The notes under the pieces are model-generated. The model made no database searches, was not told where the DNA came from, and saw nothing but the letters and a program-made list of their open reading frames with translations. The position numbers and the translations under genes were made by a program. This document shows, one piece after another, positions 47,615 through 57,499 of a DNA stretch of 64,000 nt. The stretch covers positions 24,270,694-24,334,693 of the forward strand of contig NC_051434.1 in assembly GCF_001649575.2 (NCBI RefSeq). The letters run 5' to 3'. Origin of the DNA: Kryptolebias marmoratus (lineage: Eukaryota > Chordata > Actinopteri > Cyprinodontiformes > Rivulidae). The stretch's first letter is position 1; each line of letters begins with the position of its first letter.

Positions 47615-49470
47615 CTGACAGGAAACAGTAGAGGCAATTCAAATTGTCTTAAAGCCTATCAGACAGAAAATAAGAAAGGAAGAGTGTCTGACTTCCACGT
47701 CAGCCCAGGCTGCTTTGTTAGCCCATCTATTTTAATGGAGGAAAAACAACCTGGTGGTGACTGTCTGGAATGCACCATCCATCTAATGCTGCAGTGTTCA
47801 TGAGAAAAGTGAGACGAGAAACATGGGCTGTGCTTTATCTTTCCAAATTGGTCATTTTTATTCATTTCAGCCTAAGTGCATCCATTTTTCTTCTGCAATC
47901 AGGCAGCAAAAGGACAATTAAAGCCTGAATGTTCAGTGTGCTGCTTCTAAAATGTTCTCTCTCAGCTCTGAAAGCTTGAAAATGTCTGGTGAACAATGTG
48001 GATGGGTTACACATATTTATTCTTCTGATTTCCTAGTGTCAAAACAGTCTTTATTTCTGTACTATTTCATTATTGTGATCTTTAATCACAGAGTACTCCT
48101 TTTCTTTAGCCATGTGCAGTCACTCTATAGGTAACCATTGGTCTATTTCTTTCCTCCAGAACACCCACCTTTTATCATTGCCTTTTGTGTCAGCACACGC
48201 TTCATTTTCTCCATTTACTGCTGGACAGCAGTGTGAGTTTGGCTATTTTCTGTTGGATTAAGACTAAACTAGATCCATGCTGCTGAACACTGAGGACCCC
48301 AACACCACCTGATCCTATATGCTCTTTGCAGGCCACCTGCTTGTGTCAGCACCCATTCTTAGAGTGATTTTACCTTTCAGCCTCAAATTTCTTGAGTGTT
48401 TGAAGCTGCGTGTCAGCGCCGCCCAGTGATGGAGCTCACTCACATGGATTCAACGTTAATTCATTCTTTGACTGCAATGCAAATCACATCATCATCCATT
48501 TATTTTTCTGTGGGGTCAAACTTGGGGCTGATGCACCTCTGAACACTCCCACTATAAAAGTAAAGAATTTGTATAAATACAGCAGGAATACATGGATATT
48601 TACTTCCTGAGTCAACACCTAAATTACATGAACCAACTCTTTTTGCAGCCCTGGCACAAACCAAATGAGTCCCAAAAGGAAATAACCACAGGTTTGCAAA
48701 GAATGCTGGGTAAGACTCACCAGCTAAATGTACTATCTCACTGGGCTGTGACTGTTGGAAACTAGTTGATGAATCAAAATTGTGAATAAATACGCAGAAT
48801 TCTTGTTGCAGTCTCACTGAATTCTGAGTATTTAGGACCAAAAAAACAGTTAGCCATGCAGCCACATTTTGTGTGGTCAATTTTTGAACATCATGGCTTT
48901 TTTGGGGGCATGGCTAGCAACTTTGTATCTTAGGGCGTAAAATAACAGAACAGGAAAAGTTGCATTAGCTAAGCTCAATCCAAGCAGCAGGGTGTCTCTT
49001 TCAACACCAAAAAGATGGAAGATAGATTGAAAAACTTGAGTGTTTCAAAGCAAATGGACTTTTTTTCACTTTGCCAACAGCAAACAGTACAAAATAAAAC
49101 AAAACAAAATAAAAACATTTGAAAAAGCAACTGGACTTCTATTCTGTAGTTAAAGACTTTTCTATTTCCATCCAGGGGGCTTTATCAATTCAACACTGGA
49201 GAGTGTTGAGTTACAAGCTTTGAACTGCATGAGATGTTCTGTTTATGCAGCTACATTCACATGCAGATTAAACTCACTCCCCTCCTACTAGACAGTCATT
49301 AGGGTATTTGTTTGCCTGGCTCACAGAGAGATGCTTTGTTCACATATAGGAAGGTGTGAGTTAGATTGAAATCACTTTATCAGGCGTAATCTTTATCAGG
49401 CTCCATTGTCAGATTTAGAAAGCTAAACTCTGAGACCTCCTCTGTTTAAAGTTAGTTTCTCTCATTTGAC
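47615..49470. other. No gene recognised
   Basis: Low-copy sequence. A 126-codon minus frame (48500-48880) shows no motif. An (AAAAC)-like run lies near 49090. Confidence 0.45.
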
Positions 49471-49473
49471 AAA

Positions 49474-49722
49474 GGGGTTCCTTCACCCCTCCTTCAAACC
49501 ATCTGTCTTCTCTGTCCAAAATCTAAACATTTTGGTCCTCAAAGGAGTGTCCCTTATCCTTGAGGTATAGGTGGACAGCTGAGTCCTGTCCCGAAGAGGT
49601 GGCTCTCCTGTGTTGAGCCATGCGTCTGTGGAGAGGTTGTTTGGTCTCTCCAATATGGAGATCTGAACTGCAGACACCACACTGCTCAGTTTCGTTTTGT
49701 CCTTAGGGTGGAATGTACCAGG
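49474..49722 (-). pseudogene. Penelope-like GIY-YIG endonuclease fragment
   Basis: On minus, one frame reads 'HIGETKQPLHRRMAQHRRA', then 'QDSAVHLYLKDKGHSFEDQN', one stop, then 'ILDREDRWFEGGVKE'. This is the order of the GIY-YIG nuclease domain at the C-terminus of Penelope-like retroelements: the YIG box (Y replaced by H here), the conserved Arg region and the Glu-containing 'VKE'. The reverse transcriptase part is absent and the preceding 'AVQ' segment is in another frame. The domain is unusually well preserved for this window. Some other fish retroelements carry a similar domain, so the family name is probable but not certain. Confidence 0.7.
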
Positions 49723-49904
49723 GTGTTGTGTTTGGAGAAAATCCTTTCTCAGACACCCATCAAAATATGGAATGACAATGATTTGTGCTTATTTTTCTCC
49801 CTGTACTCTTCTGTGGAACGCTGACTTGACAAAAACTCAGACTAAACTTTACCGTACAAACATCATTTGAAAAAAGCTCACAACAAGGTAACTTTACTTC
49901 TCAA

Positions 49905-50315
49905 TCTTACTAAATGCTGCCTCTGGAAGAGGGTTGCAGTGCATTGTCACAGTCAACATCATCAGTCCTTTTGCTGATTGCCGTAGGAGCAGTGCAACCA
50001 TCATTCACCAGCAACTTCCACCTTCCACCCAACAAGATGGGTGAGGGGACAGGCAGGAAGCCCTGTCCAGGTACGGATGTGATCTTCCCATTAACGAGGG
50101 GGATGCCTCTTTTATGGGTTCCTTCAGCTTCTCCTTGGAGGATCACTCTTGACAGAGTTCGCTTGGCCCTCACTATGTGAGCAAACCATTTTAGTTTCTT
50201 CTTCTTAATCTGTGTTAGGGAGGTGTCATGATCTACAACGAGGTTGTGAACTTTACGGTGGACCTCAGCATTTGTAGTGTGGGAGGACCAGCGGATCTGA
50301 AGCAGGTGATAAGTA
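49905..50315 (-). pseudogene. LINE-C reverse transcriptase C-terminal fragment
   Basis: The minus frame reads 'HRKVHNLVVDHDTSLTQ', 'KKLKWFAHIVRAKRTLSRVI', 'LQGEAEGTHKRG'. The pattern W-x-x-H-[IV]-V-R, then LQG, then KRG is typical of the region after the thumb in many LINE proteins. Downstream similarity is lost. It is a different family from LINE-A. It lies between the Penelope fragment and a hAT-like element. Confidence 0.55.
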
Positions 50316-50370
50316 ATTTCAAAAGCTCATATTATTTGCCCTCTGACATGAACAAGGACCCAAGGTATAG

Positions 50371-51350
50371 CAGGGTTTCCCCCACCATATTATAAGCCTG
50401 GCAGGCCGTCAGGCTTAGGTGACTTGGCCGCCAAGCTAAGCTCCGCTTGTTTATTATAAATACGTCATTTTTTATACACGTTTTTTTCCACCCGCTCCCT
50501 CAAAACCGCTACCTTTATGTACCTCACCGCGCGAGGTAGTGACACAATCGTGCTGTCCCCGCCCCTGCGCGAATGTCCCACGCAGTGTCACATTGTGCAC
50601 CTTTTAAAACTTGAGGTGGACCGCGCGCCGCACTCTGTTCAACCATCTGCTCTCTTTTTACCATATTTCCACTGGTTACATAGCGTACTGCCGCCCGTCT
50701 TTTTGGAGAATACTGCACCGACGTAAGGGCCAAGTATAAATGCCTCCACCGCTCGCTCAGGTGCGCGCCCTGTTCACAGAGCCCTGCAGGACTCTAATGA
50801 GCCCTGAGGCCGAGCCTCCTTCAGCTACCTGGAGTTAGAAGGTCATCGTAGCCACAGCAATAAGCATCGAACGAGCGGGTTTAACCAAAATTGGTTAGTT
50901 GAGCTGAAATTCAGGCATATGCTTTGAAAAACAGAGATGCTGTACTGTACTGTGCTTTTTGTGGCACAGGCTGCATGTTGAATCACTACATGGAACAACA
51001 AAACAGAGTTCTCTGTTGTTATTCATTGGCCTTGATGTGAGACGTGTTGGTGCTTTGTTTGCACGTTTTCATTCATGTTCATTTCATTTATTTGTAAATG
51101 TGACTTAAATTAGGATTCAAATTAGGTGCAATCAATTAGTCTTTTTTTAATTGTAGTTTTGTTTTAAAAAGTATTTCAAAATTGCCGTTTTGTAAAACTG
51201 TAGTTGAGTAAATATTTGACACAAATATCTTACAATATCAAATAATAAATAGCCATATTTTCAACTTTCTGTCAACTTTAATCATTTTTTTTACTAAATC
51301 ATGGTCGGCCAGCGATCAGTTGGCGAACGGCCACTTACCACCGGCCTTAG
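50371..51350. mobile_element. hAT-like inverted-repeat element, copy 3 (longest)
   Basis: Left end CAGGGTTTCCCCCAC with 'ataagcctggcagg'; right subterminal part 'cggccacttaccaccggc' but the last ~15 bases of the terminal repeat are lost. This copy keeps ~450 bases of CpG-rich sequence (50.45-50.88 kb) missing from the other two, with a TATA-like 'agtataaatgcc' near 50732-50743. This could be the promoter of the autonomous element. Internal block I is inverted compared with copy 2. Confidence 0.7.
50926..51004 (-). other. Internal block I, inverted orientation
   Basis: Contains 'gctttttgtggcacaggc' and ends 'tggaacaacaaaac'. It is the reverse complement of 45081-45161 with a few differences, while sequence on both sides aligns in the same direction. 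Confidence 0.85.
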
Positions 51351-51354
51351 CCCA

Positions 51355-52527
51355 TTTTATCCATTTCCTTCTAGTCCTCGTTCAGTTTTCTTTTTTCTTA
51401 GAAGACTGTGTGTACTCTTGGCAAATGACAGAGATGATACTTCCCCCAGACAATCGTTCGTGCATTGCAGTTACAAAAGGGGATCCTAATGACTGGAGTC
51501 ATCTATTAAATGTTCTGAATCGGAAGCATCAACAGTTTTTTGTAGCCAACTAGTCAACTTTGGTGATTAGATTTGTGATCACATTTGTACCTGAAGTTAT
51601 GCTTCTGTGACATGTTCTGTCCCTATGAGTGGAACCAGATGCAGCACTTTGGATTGAAGTTAATTTTTCTTGTTGTAATTTGACAGTCTAGGCAGACAGA
51701 CAAATAGTTTTTGAGCTTTGGAAGGAAAATACTTTAATCATCTAACATGCAGCTTAGTGTAATGGTTTACCATGCATATTTCCCTCCTAATGACAGCAGA
51801 GGATCACAAATACAACCTCACACCCCACATTTAAACACACCAAAGCAGCGGTAAAGATGAGATCAAGCATTGTGGAGGCAGTGAGATGATTGGAGAATAA
51901 AAAGCACATCTGTGCAGACATTCAAGGCCACCATTTTAAGATCTACGAGCCAACAGAATCAATAAAACCTCAAACACACAAAGAGTTTCGTCCAGCTCTG
52001 TCTGTAGCTGTTAGCTTGTCTTCAGGTGACCAAACGGACTTTTAAGAGAAAAGGTGAATCAATAGCAGGTTGTGTTTGGCTCAGTTCACTGTAAGCTCGT
52101 AGGACAGGTGGCTTGTTGTCTGAAATCCCCCACACAGAGACAGGTGATCCTGCGGAGCAGGGAGTGGCTCAGGGCTCGTCTGTTCAGCAGCTGCTTTTGG
52201 TTGTCGTGTAACTGACACCCATGTGTCAGAGTATTTATAACACAAAGCTTGCAAGCTGCAAAGCATTCCTGGGAAAGTCAGCTGGCACTTTCACTTGACA
52301 GGCAAACACACACACACACACACACTCGTCAGCAGTCCTCAGAATGGTGATGTTTAGAAATTGTCACAAACTGTCTGAGCTGTTCAGATGTTGGAGCAGC
52401 CACAGGCTAAATAAAAAGGACCTGATCTGCTGTCTGAGCCGGGTTCTGTGGAGTTCAGGTCTGATTAAAGAACGCTCCCTGACTGTCTCCTTCTGTCTGA
52501 CTGACAGACAGACACAGAGTATTTGGA
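51355..52527. other. No gene recognised
   Basis: Low-copy sequence with a (CA)n tract near 52306-52324. Confidence 0.45.
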
Positions 52528-52600
52528 TCAGCTGTTAGAGCACAACACTGACATTACTAATTCATCTCTTCTGAATGGCTTCGAAAACAAAACAAAAAGC
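52528..52600. repeat. Local duplicate A (73 bp)
   Basis: About 85% similar to 55662-55733; the core 'actaattcatctcttctgaa' is identical in both. Not part of any repeat family identified here. Confidence 0.75.
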
Positions 52601-52639
52601 CCGAGCAGTTCAGATGCCTGAGAAGCTGTTCAGAATTGT

Positions 52640-53110
52640 CTGTAATAACAGCTTTTAGTAATTGATAGCGCTAAATTGCCTGGATTGCTGCAAACATTTT
52701 CACTAGGACCACCTTCTGAGGGACCATCTCTGGGGATCCAGACTAGAGGAAGACTGAATAAGCAGTCAACAATTTTAATTGGCCAATATCGGCCACTCTT
52801 TAAAAATCGGCAATCGACCATGTCTGTACATACTTAACCAGTTACCAAATAGGAAAACGTAGATGCAGCAGCAGCTGCTACAACCAGCTCACTGTAGCCA
52901 CAATGTAGCTTTTTTAAGCGAGAATGGTCTGTTATGTGTACTAGTCCTTCCAAGGGTTGTTAAATGTTTAAATTAAACAATTATTATATTTTGTTAAATG
53001 AAAAATATATGTTGGTAAAAGAATTAAAAATGATGCTCTATATTGGCCATCTGCTTCCCTGAGTTCTAAAATTGTCATCAGCCATAGAAAAATTGATATT
53101 GGTCGAGGCG
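52640..53110. mobile_element. Decayed hAT-type remnant (TATTGGCC type)
   Basis: 'ttaattggccaatatcggcc' near 52780 and 'ctctatattggccatctg' plus 'gatattggtcgaggcg' near 53035-53110 are of the IUPAC 'ATATCGGCCAAT' type common in a fish hAT family whose ends read GATGCACCGAT. Terminal repeats are not intact. Confidence 0.45.
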
Positions 53111-53654
53111 TTGTCCAGATTACCTGCAGATGTGGATTGGACCCCTTTTATTCTTCCACACATTTGATAATCTGAACATAATCTGTCCTGAGCCCCATTG
53201 TACAACCCCAACTGAATTGGCATTACCCCACACAAGCAGCAAAGCTAGCACCTGGATGTCTAGGGGTAACAAATAAATAAATAAAAAAGTCCATTAAGAT
53301 GCTGGCTGATTAAAGATAATTAAACAGCAATTGTTGTCAATACTCTAAAGACACAGCTTTTGGAAGTATGTTTTGTTTTGTTTTGTTTTTTAAGCTAAAA
53401 GTTTTAATGAAGTGTTTTTCAGTAAAAACGCCTGTTTTGTTTGGATTTTAATAATCTGAGTAGATTACACGATGCTATATTGTTCAGTTTTTCTTTGGTT
53501 GCTGTTTGTTGCTGAGCTGAGAGCCCTCTGTGTTACATGGCTGTGTGTGTATCTGCATGCAGTGCCGTAAACATACTCAGGTACACAATTTAAGGTAACC
53601 ATCTGCTGTCAAGTCAAAATGGATTTATGACTGATTTGTAACAAATCTGAATCA

Positions 53655-54010
53655 GGGCTGCCACAAATAGCCATCATAATCAACCTAATTGATTATGTAA
53701 ATTGGTTAACATCAATATTTTGACTTGACAAATAAAGTTTACGAACTTCTCAAACGTTTCAATAGTTTTTCTCCACCCTGCTAGTCTGCCTGCGCTTCAT
53801 TAGTTGAGACCGAGTTGAAGTTTCACCTTGAAAATATCATGAGGATAAAACACCCCATGGCTTCAATAGTGTTTAACATGCCAAATTAAGTTTTCAAAGG
53901 CCAAAGGGGTCTAAAATATTGGAGTACTTCAAGCTAGCTGACAATAAAAGTGTGGATTGTTTTCCCTGGAAGGTTTCCTTAACGCAGCAGCAGCAGCAGC
54001 AGAAGAAGAA
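53655..54010. mobile_element. Possible hAT-type remnant (CAGGGCTGC type)
   Basis: 'cagggctgccacaaatag' followed by alternating 'aattgattatgtaaattgg' resembles the start of the CAGGGCTGC...GATTA fish hAT MITEs. The right end is not located. A CAG/AAG trinucleotide run lies at 53984-54012. Confidence 0.35.
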
Positions 54011-54239
54011 GCTGCACAGAGAGACAGAGGAGCAGTGAGGAGCCAGCAGGAAAAACAAAACCTCTGCAAATACCCTTAATGAAGCTGGACTGCACCATTT
54101 TTCACTAAATAAATGTTTGTGGAAACTTTTTGACCAGAATCTGGGCCCACGTTTGATTACGTCGTTGTGCTGGTGTTGTGTTGAGTTTTGTTTTCTATCG
54201 AGATCTGATTCCCCACCAGCTTCGTTCTGTTTTAAGCAG

Positions 54240-54640
54240 TAAAGTTTAATTATATAGCCCTTTTTACATATATATATAAATCACAAAGTGCTTCACAATA
54301 AAACACAAAAATAGTATAAATACAGACAAAGCATAAAATCAAAAACATGAATAAAAAGGACATGAAATCAAATTAAGCTTAGTGTCATGAAAAGATTTTA
54401 AATGAAATAAAGTCTTTAGCTGCCTTTTCAAAGAGTCCAAACTGTCAAGTGTCAGTTCAATCCACAGTCGAGGTGCAAGAGACTGAAAAGAACAATCACC
54501 TCAAGTCTTAGAAAAAGCTAATAGTTTCTGGTTCCAGGACCTGAGAGTTTTCCTCTTATTCTCTGTTGTTTTAAACAACATGATTTTAAGTAAAAGGCTA
54601 AAAGAAAGAAATCCTGATTTCTTTTTGGCCTATTTTTTAT
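54240..54640 (-). repeat. Dispersed repeat of unknown class
   Basis: 'tatagccctttttacatat', 'atcacaaagtgcttcacaat', 'aaaataaaaa'-like runs and 'ttttcaaagagtccaaactg' are in an order I recall from a common fish repeat. Not seen elsewhere in the window. Confidence 0.4.
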
Positions 54641-54784
54641 CCATTGTAGCAGCAGAAACACATCCTGATGGTTGTACATTTCCTGAGTTTAAATGGGGGA
54701 ACAGATCTCAACACACCACCTAAGTCTGTTGATCTGCCTGTTTTAAATAGATTTAATTGTGTAAATAACATTAACATTCCTTCA

Positions 54785-55165
54785 TTTTCTGCTGCCTCTC
54801 CGTGGTCAGGTCACAGGGGCAACAGGTGCAGGAGGGAAACCATCCATCCCTTTCCCCACTGTCACTCTCCACCTGCTCCTGAGAGATACGAGGCGTTCCC
54901 AAGCCAGAGAGGATATACGACCTCTCCAGAGAGTTCTGGGCCTGCCTTGGTGTCCAGAAAACCTCCAAAAGGACACTTCCACCTCAACTGGCTCCTCTTG
55001 AGGCAAAGGAGCAGCAGCTCCACTCTGAGATCCCTCCGATGATAAAGAAGCATCTCCTTATCTCTAAGGCTGAGCCCGTCTACCCTACAGAATGAAGCTC
55101 ACTTTAGCTACTTGTGTCCAGGATCTCATTCTGTCAGTGTGAGCCGCTCTTCATGACCGTAGCTG
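54785..55165 (-). pseudogene. LINE-A reverse transcriptase C-terminal fragment, antisense
   Basis: Plus-strand 'cacctcaactggctcctctt', 'atctctaaggctgagcccgt', 'tgtccaggatctcattctgt' and 'atgaccgtagctgatg' are the reverse complement of the LINE-A region from 'LTYGH' through 'ERSQLRW' to the C-terminus. The minus strand still shows 'LKRSQLRW' but in broken frames. It lies about 0.9 kb from the candidate exon. Confidence 0.7.
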
Positions 55166-55174
55166 ATGACAGTT

Positions 55175-55500
55175 TTATATTTTATTTCATTATATTTTCC
55201 TTTTTTCTGAAAAGCAAAACTATGTGACTTCATTCCTGCAAAAGAAGGATTTCTCTTACTGCAGAGTGAACATGCTGAATAATCACACCTTTTATTTTTC
55301 AATACATAAATAATAAAACTTTCACTTTTCATTTATTTTCTCATCCTGGAGTTGGAACTTTAGGGTTATGTTTTCTACTTAAATCGGCAAATTGTTGTTA
55401 ACATTTTTTATGATGAACTAAAAGTCCAATATTTCTGTTAAGACACAATAAAAAACTTCTTATTCTGATTTTTGGAGAAAAGTTTGTTATTTAGATTCGT
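55175..55500 (+). repeat. R1 dispersed repeat, right-hand part, uninterrupted
   Basis: Matches the R1 region around 44.76-45.68 kb: 'gaaaagcaaaactatgtgac', 'cctgcaaaagaaggatttct', 'aatacataaataataaaact', 'ctcatcctggagttgg'. It has no insertion where the 45-kb copy carries the hAT-like element and so acts as an empty site. Confidence 0.6.
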
Positions 55501-55661
55501 GTATTTGAAAAATCAGTCAATAAAATAACCAAAATGAAAATGGTGTCTGGTGTGAACAGCCCGTCAGTAGTTCATCCTCTGCTTCAGCAGGAACATTCAG
55601 AACCAAGCTGCTCCCTGTTCCAAGTCCACCAAGTTAGAGATGAACAAATAAAACACTGGGC

Positions 55662-55733
55662 TCAGCTGTCAGTGCACAACTCTGCCATCACTAATTCATC
55701 TCTTCTGAATGGCTTCTAACCCAAACAAGAAGC
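55662..55733. repeat. Local duplicate B (72 bp)
   Basis: Partner of 52528-52600. It lies about 260 bases inside the putative first intron. The shared core contains the inverted repeat ATTCA-N7-TGAAT. Confidence 0.75.
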
Positions 55734-55994
55734 AGCTCCGAGGAGGAGATCACTTCATCCATACATTCAGACACAAAGCGCTCTGTTCTGACGCCACACA
55801 CTCCAGCAGTAACTGAGAAACACACTTTCTTTTCTTTTTTAACTTTTCAGCTCTCAAACACCGATCCGTCCTTTAGAAAGTGCCAGCGCGTTCAGACCAC
55901 CCGAGCCAGAACCCTCCACGCGCCTTTCAGCTCGGGATGGACTCGGAGCAGAACCGCTCCGCGTCCTGACGCACAACTTTCAGGTGTTTTTTAC

Positions 55995-56064
55995 CTGTTG
56001 GTCGTTCCGTGCTGTCCGCGCAGATCCTGGCGGCCAGCATCAGGAGCAGAGCTGCTGAATGCAT
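55995..56064 (-). CDS. Candidate first coding exon with signal peptide (gene unknown)
   Basis: The minus-strand ATG at 56064-56062 has A at position -3 (CAACATGC), a good initiation context. The exon encodes about 23 residues beginning MHSAALLLMLAARICA, then DSTERPT: a hydrophobic core of Ala/Leu/Met with a plausible signal-peptidase site after ICA. It ends ACA G|GTAAAA, a CAG|GTAAAA donor at 55995/55994, leaving phase 1, the phase typical of signal-peptide exons in secreted and cell-surface receptor genes. It lies in the CpG island. The frame continues open only briefly past the donor. The downstream exons should be on minus at lower coordinates; I found none I trust, so the first intron may be long. 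The protein family is not recognised. Confidence 0.55.
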
Positions 56065-56132
56065 GTTGACAGGTGTACAAAGTAGTTAAGTCCAGAGCTC
56101 GGTTCGTCCTGGAGGGAAGTCCGGCAGCAGCT

Positions 56133-56160
56133 GCGGCGGCGGCGGCGGCGGCGGCGGCGG
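56133..56160. repeat. (CGG)n microsatellite
   Basis: About nine CGG units following 'gcagcagctg'. Confidence 0.9.
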
Positions 56161-56424
56161 GAGGAGGACTGGAGAGAAGTTGTGCGCTCAGCTCCATCCA
56201 CAGCCCGCACAGGGAGCATCTGAGCTCAGAGGCCCCCCTTCCTGTAACGGCTCCACTACTTTTCTTTTTTTATTATTATTATTTCTTTTTTCCCCCTGAT
56301 TGTACAGTCAGCCGGGGAGCCGCGGCGCAGGAATGCGGGTCAGCGGCGCCTCCATGTGGCCAGAAGGTGGATCTTCAACCCGGCTCCTCTCAGAAACCTC
56401 TGCGTGTTTGCAGGACACACAGGG

Positions 56425-56555
56425 AGAGAACTGCACTTTCACAGTTAAATGTAAAATATGTAAATATACAAAGAACTATACCAATTAAAGGCCTAGTTTT
56501 CCTTACAGGAATTCATCGCTCGCCGCCTTTTATGCCAAAAATTTAAACTATTGTT
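56425..56555. other. No recognisable feature
   Basis: Transition from the CpG island back to AT-rich DNA. Confidence 0.4.
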
Positions 56556-56559
56556 CAAC

Positions 56560-56690
56560 TTATGTTGAATAGTTATAGCCATTTTGGTCACATCTCGGAA
56601 AATACATTATGCAAAATCTTGTGCAATATTGTGAGATCTTGTGTAATTCGTTAGTAATTTCAGTGTGAGTTGGGAATGACTCTACTTCAA
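56560..56690 (-). repeat. R2 dispersed repeat, copy g (short)
   Basis: 'gttatagccattttggtcac' then 'caatattgtgagatcttgtg' and 'gtgagttgggaatgactct' are reverse-oriented R2 landmarks. Confidence 0.45.
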
Positions 56691-56925
56691 ATATGAATCA
56701 GTTGAGGGTGTCGTTTCAGAGTGTTTCATTTAAATGTGTCCAGTGTTTTATAAGATTGTTTGCTAAACAGACATACAGGTTGAGGCCAGTTAATGACAAA
56801 GATTTGCTTGCTCTGCTTTCGAATACCAGCTTTTATTTCTCGGTTGTGCTTTTTCTCTTTTTCTCTTCAGCTGTGCAGAAATGTAATACACTGCAACTGT
56901 AGTGGAGGTTTAATCTGAGTTTCTT

Positions 56926-57454
56926 TCAGCAGTCTCTCTCTTTGCCCCTCTCCATAAAGCTCAGACTGGTGAAGAACCTGGACAACAGTTGTTGGAGCTC
57001 AGTCTCTCTCATCTCACCTGCTGAAGCTTGGACCTCCTTCAGAGAGTCACAGGGGTCCTGGTGGTCTCTCTCACTGTTCTCCTTCTTCACAGTCACTTGG
57101 CCTGCTGCTGGTAGATTTATACATGCCCCATATTCCCTCCATTTCTTTATGGTGTATTTAACAGAACTCCTGGAGATATTTAAAGCCTTGGAAATCCTTT
57201 TGTATCCATCCCCTGACTTGTACTTTTTTAACAATCTTTTCTCCGAGTTAAACTAAGACTCAATTTAAAGGGGTGGATTTTTATGCACTTGTGTCTTTAT
57301 TTAACTGTTATTAAATTTGATTTTACTTAGACATTAAAGTTTGTTTGTTTAAATCTTTGTAAAAAAAAAAAAAAAAAAGCCAACTTACATTGACCACGAC
57401 TGATTTATAAAAACATGCAACATTCAAGAAGGTGACAACTTTTTGTGGGCACTG
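56926..57454 (-). pseudogene. Tc1-like element fragment: transposase N-terminus plus one end
   Basis: The minus frame from 57234 reads 'LLKKYKSGDGYKRISKALNI' in effect ('MLKKYKSGDGYKRISKALN', 'SRSSVKYTIKKWREYG'), the paired-like helix-turn-helix DNA-binding region of Tc1 transposases, then 'LPAAGQ' and 'LKEVQASAGEM'. The catalytic DDE part is missing. Toward higher coordinates an A18 run at 57361 and a terminal repeat 'actttttgtgggcactg' followed by TA (57455-57456) mark the element's 5' end. The left part is truncated. Confidence 0.7.
57361..57378. repeat. A18 homopolymer
   Basis: Eighteen uninterrupted A bases within the Tc1-like leader. Confidence 0.9.
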
Positions 57455-57499
57455 TAACGTTAACACTTAAATATAAATATTAGACTTATTTATATTATT

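Larger units (their letters stand above)
55991..56197 (-). other. Overlapping upstream open frame with poly-Ala
   Basis: A 68-codon minus frame starts at 56197, encodes MELSAQLLSSPPP plus a run of about 12 Ala from the CGG repeat, and overlaps the signal-peptide exon in a different frame. If the leader is transcribed from above 56197, it would be an upstream ORF able to lower translation of the main frame. It could be non-functional. Confidence 0.4.
55850..56420 (-). promoter_or_regulatory. CpG-rich island, likely promoter and 5' UTR
   Basis: A GC- and CpG-rich block in otherwise AT-rich DNA, around the candidate exon 1. It includes a (CGG)n run at 56133-56160 which, on the minus strand, would lie in the 5' UTR upstream of the start codon. 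No clear TATA box was seen, as is usual for island promoters. The plus strand carries a long pyrimidine tract ending in TACAG at 56262-56307, which looks like a splice acceptor, but no partner exon is apparent. Confidence 0.6.

Noticed and set aside
56262..56308. Pyrimidine tract ending TACAG as a plus-strand splice acceptor
   Set aside because: It looks like an acceptor but no upstream exon or coherent downstream frame was found; kept only as a note under the CpG island.
56073..56546. 157-codon plus frame with poly-Ala, the longest plus-strand frame
   Set aside because: It runs through the CGG repeat, then poly-Phe/Tyr from a pyrimidine tract; no conserved pattern. The minus signal-peptide exon explains the island better.
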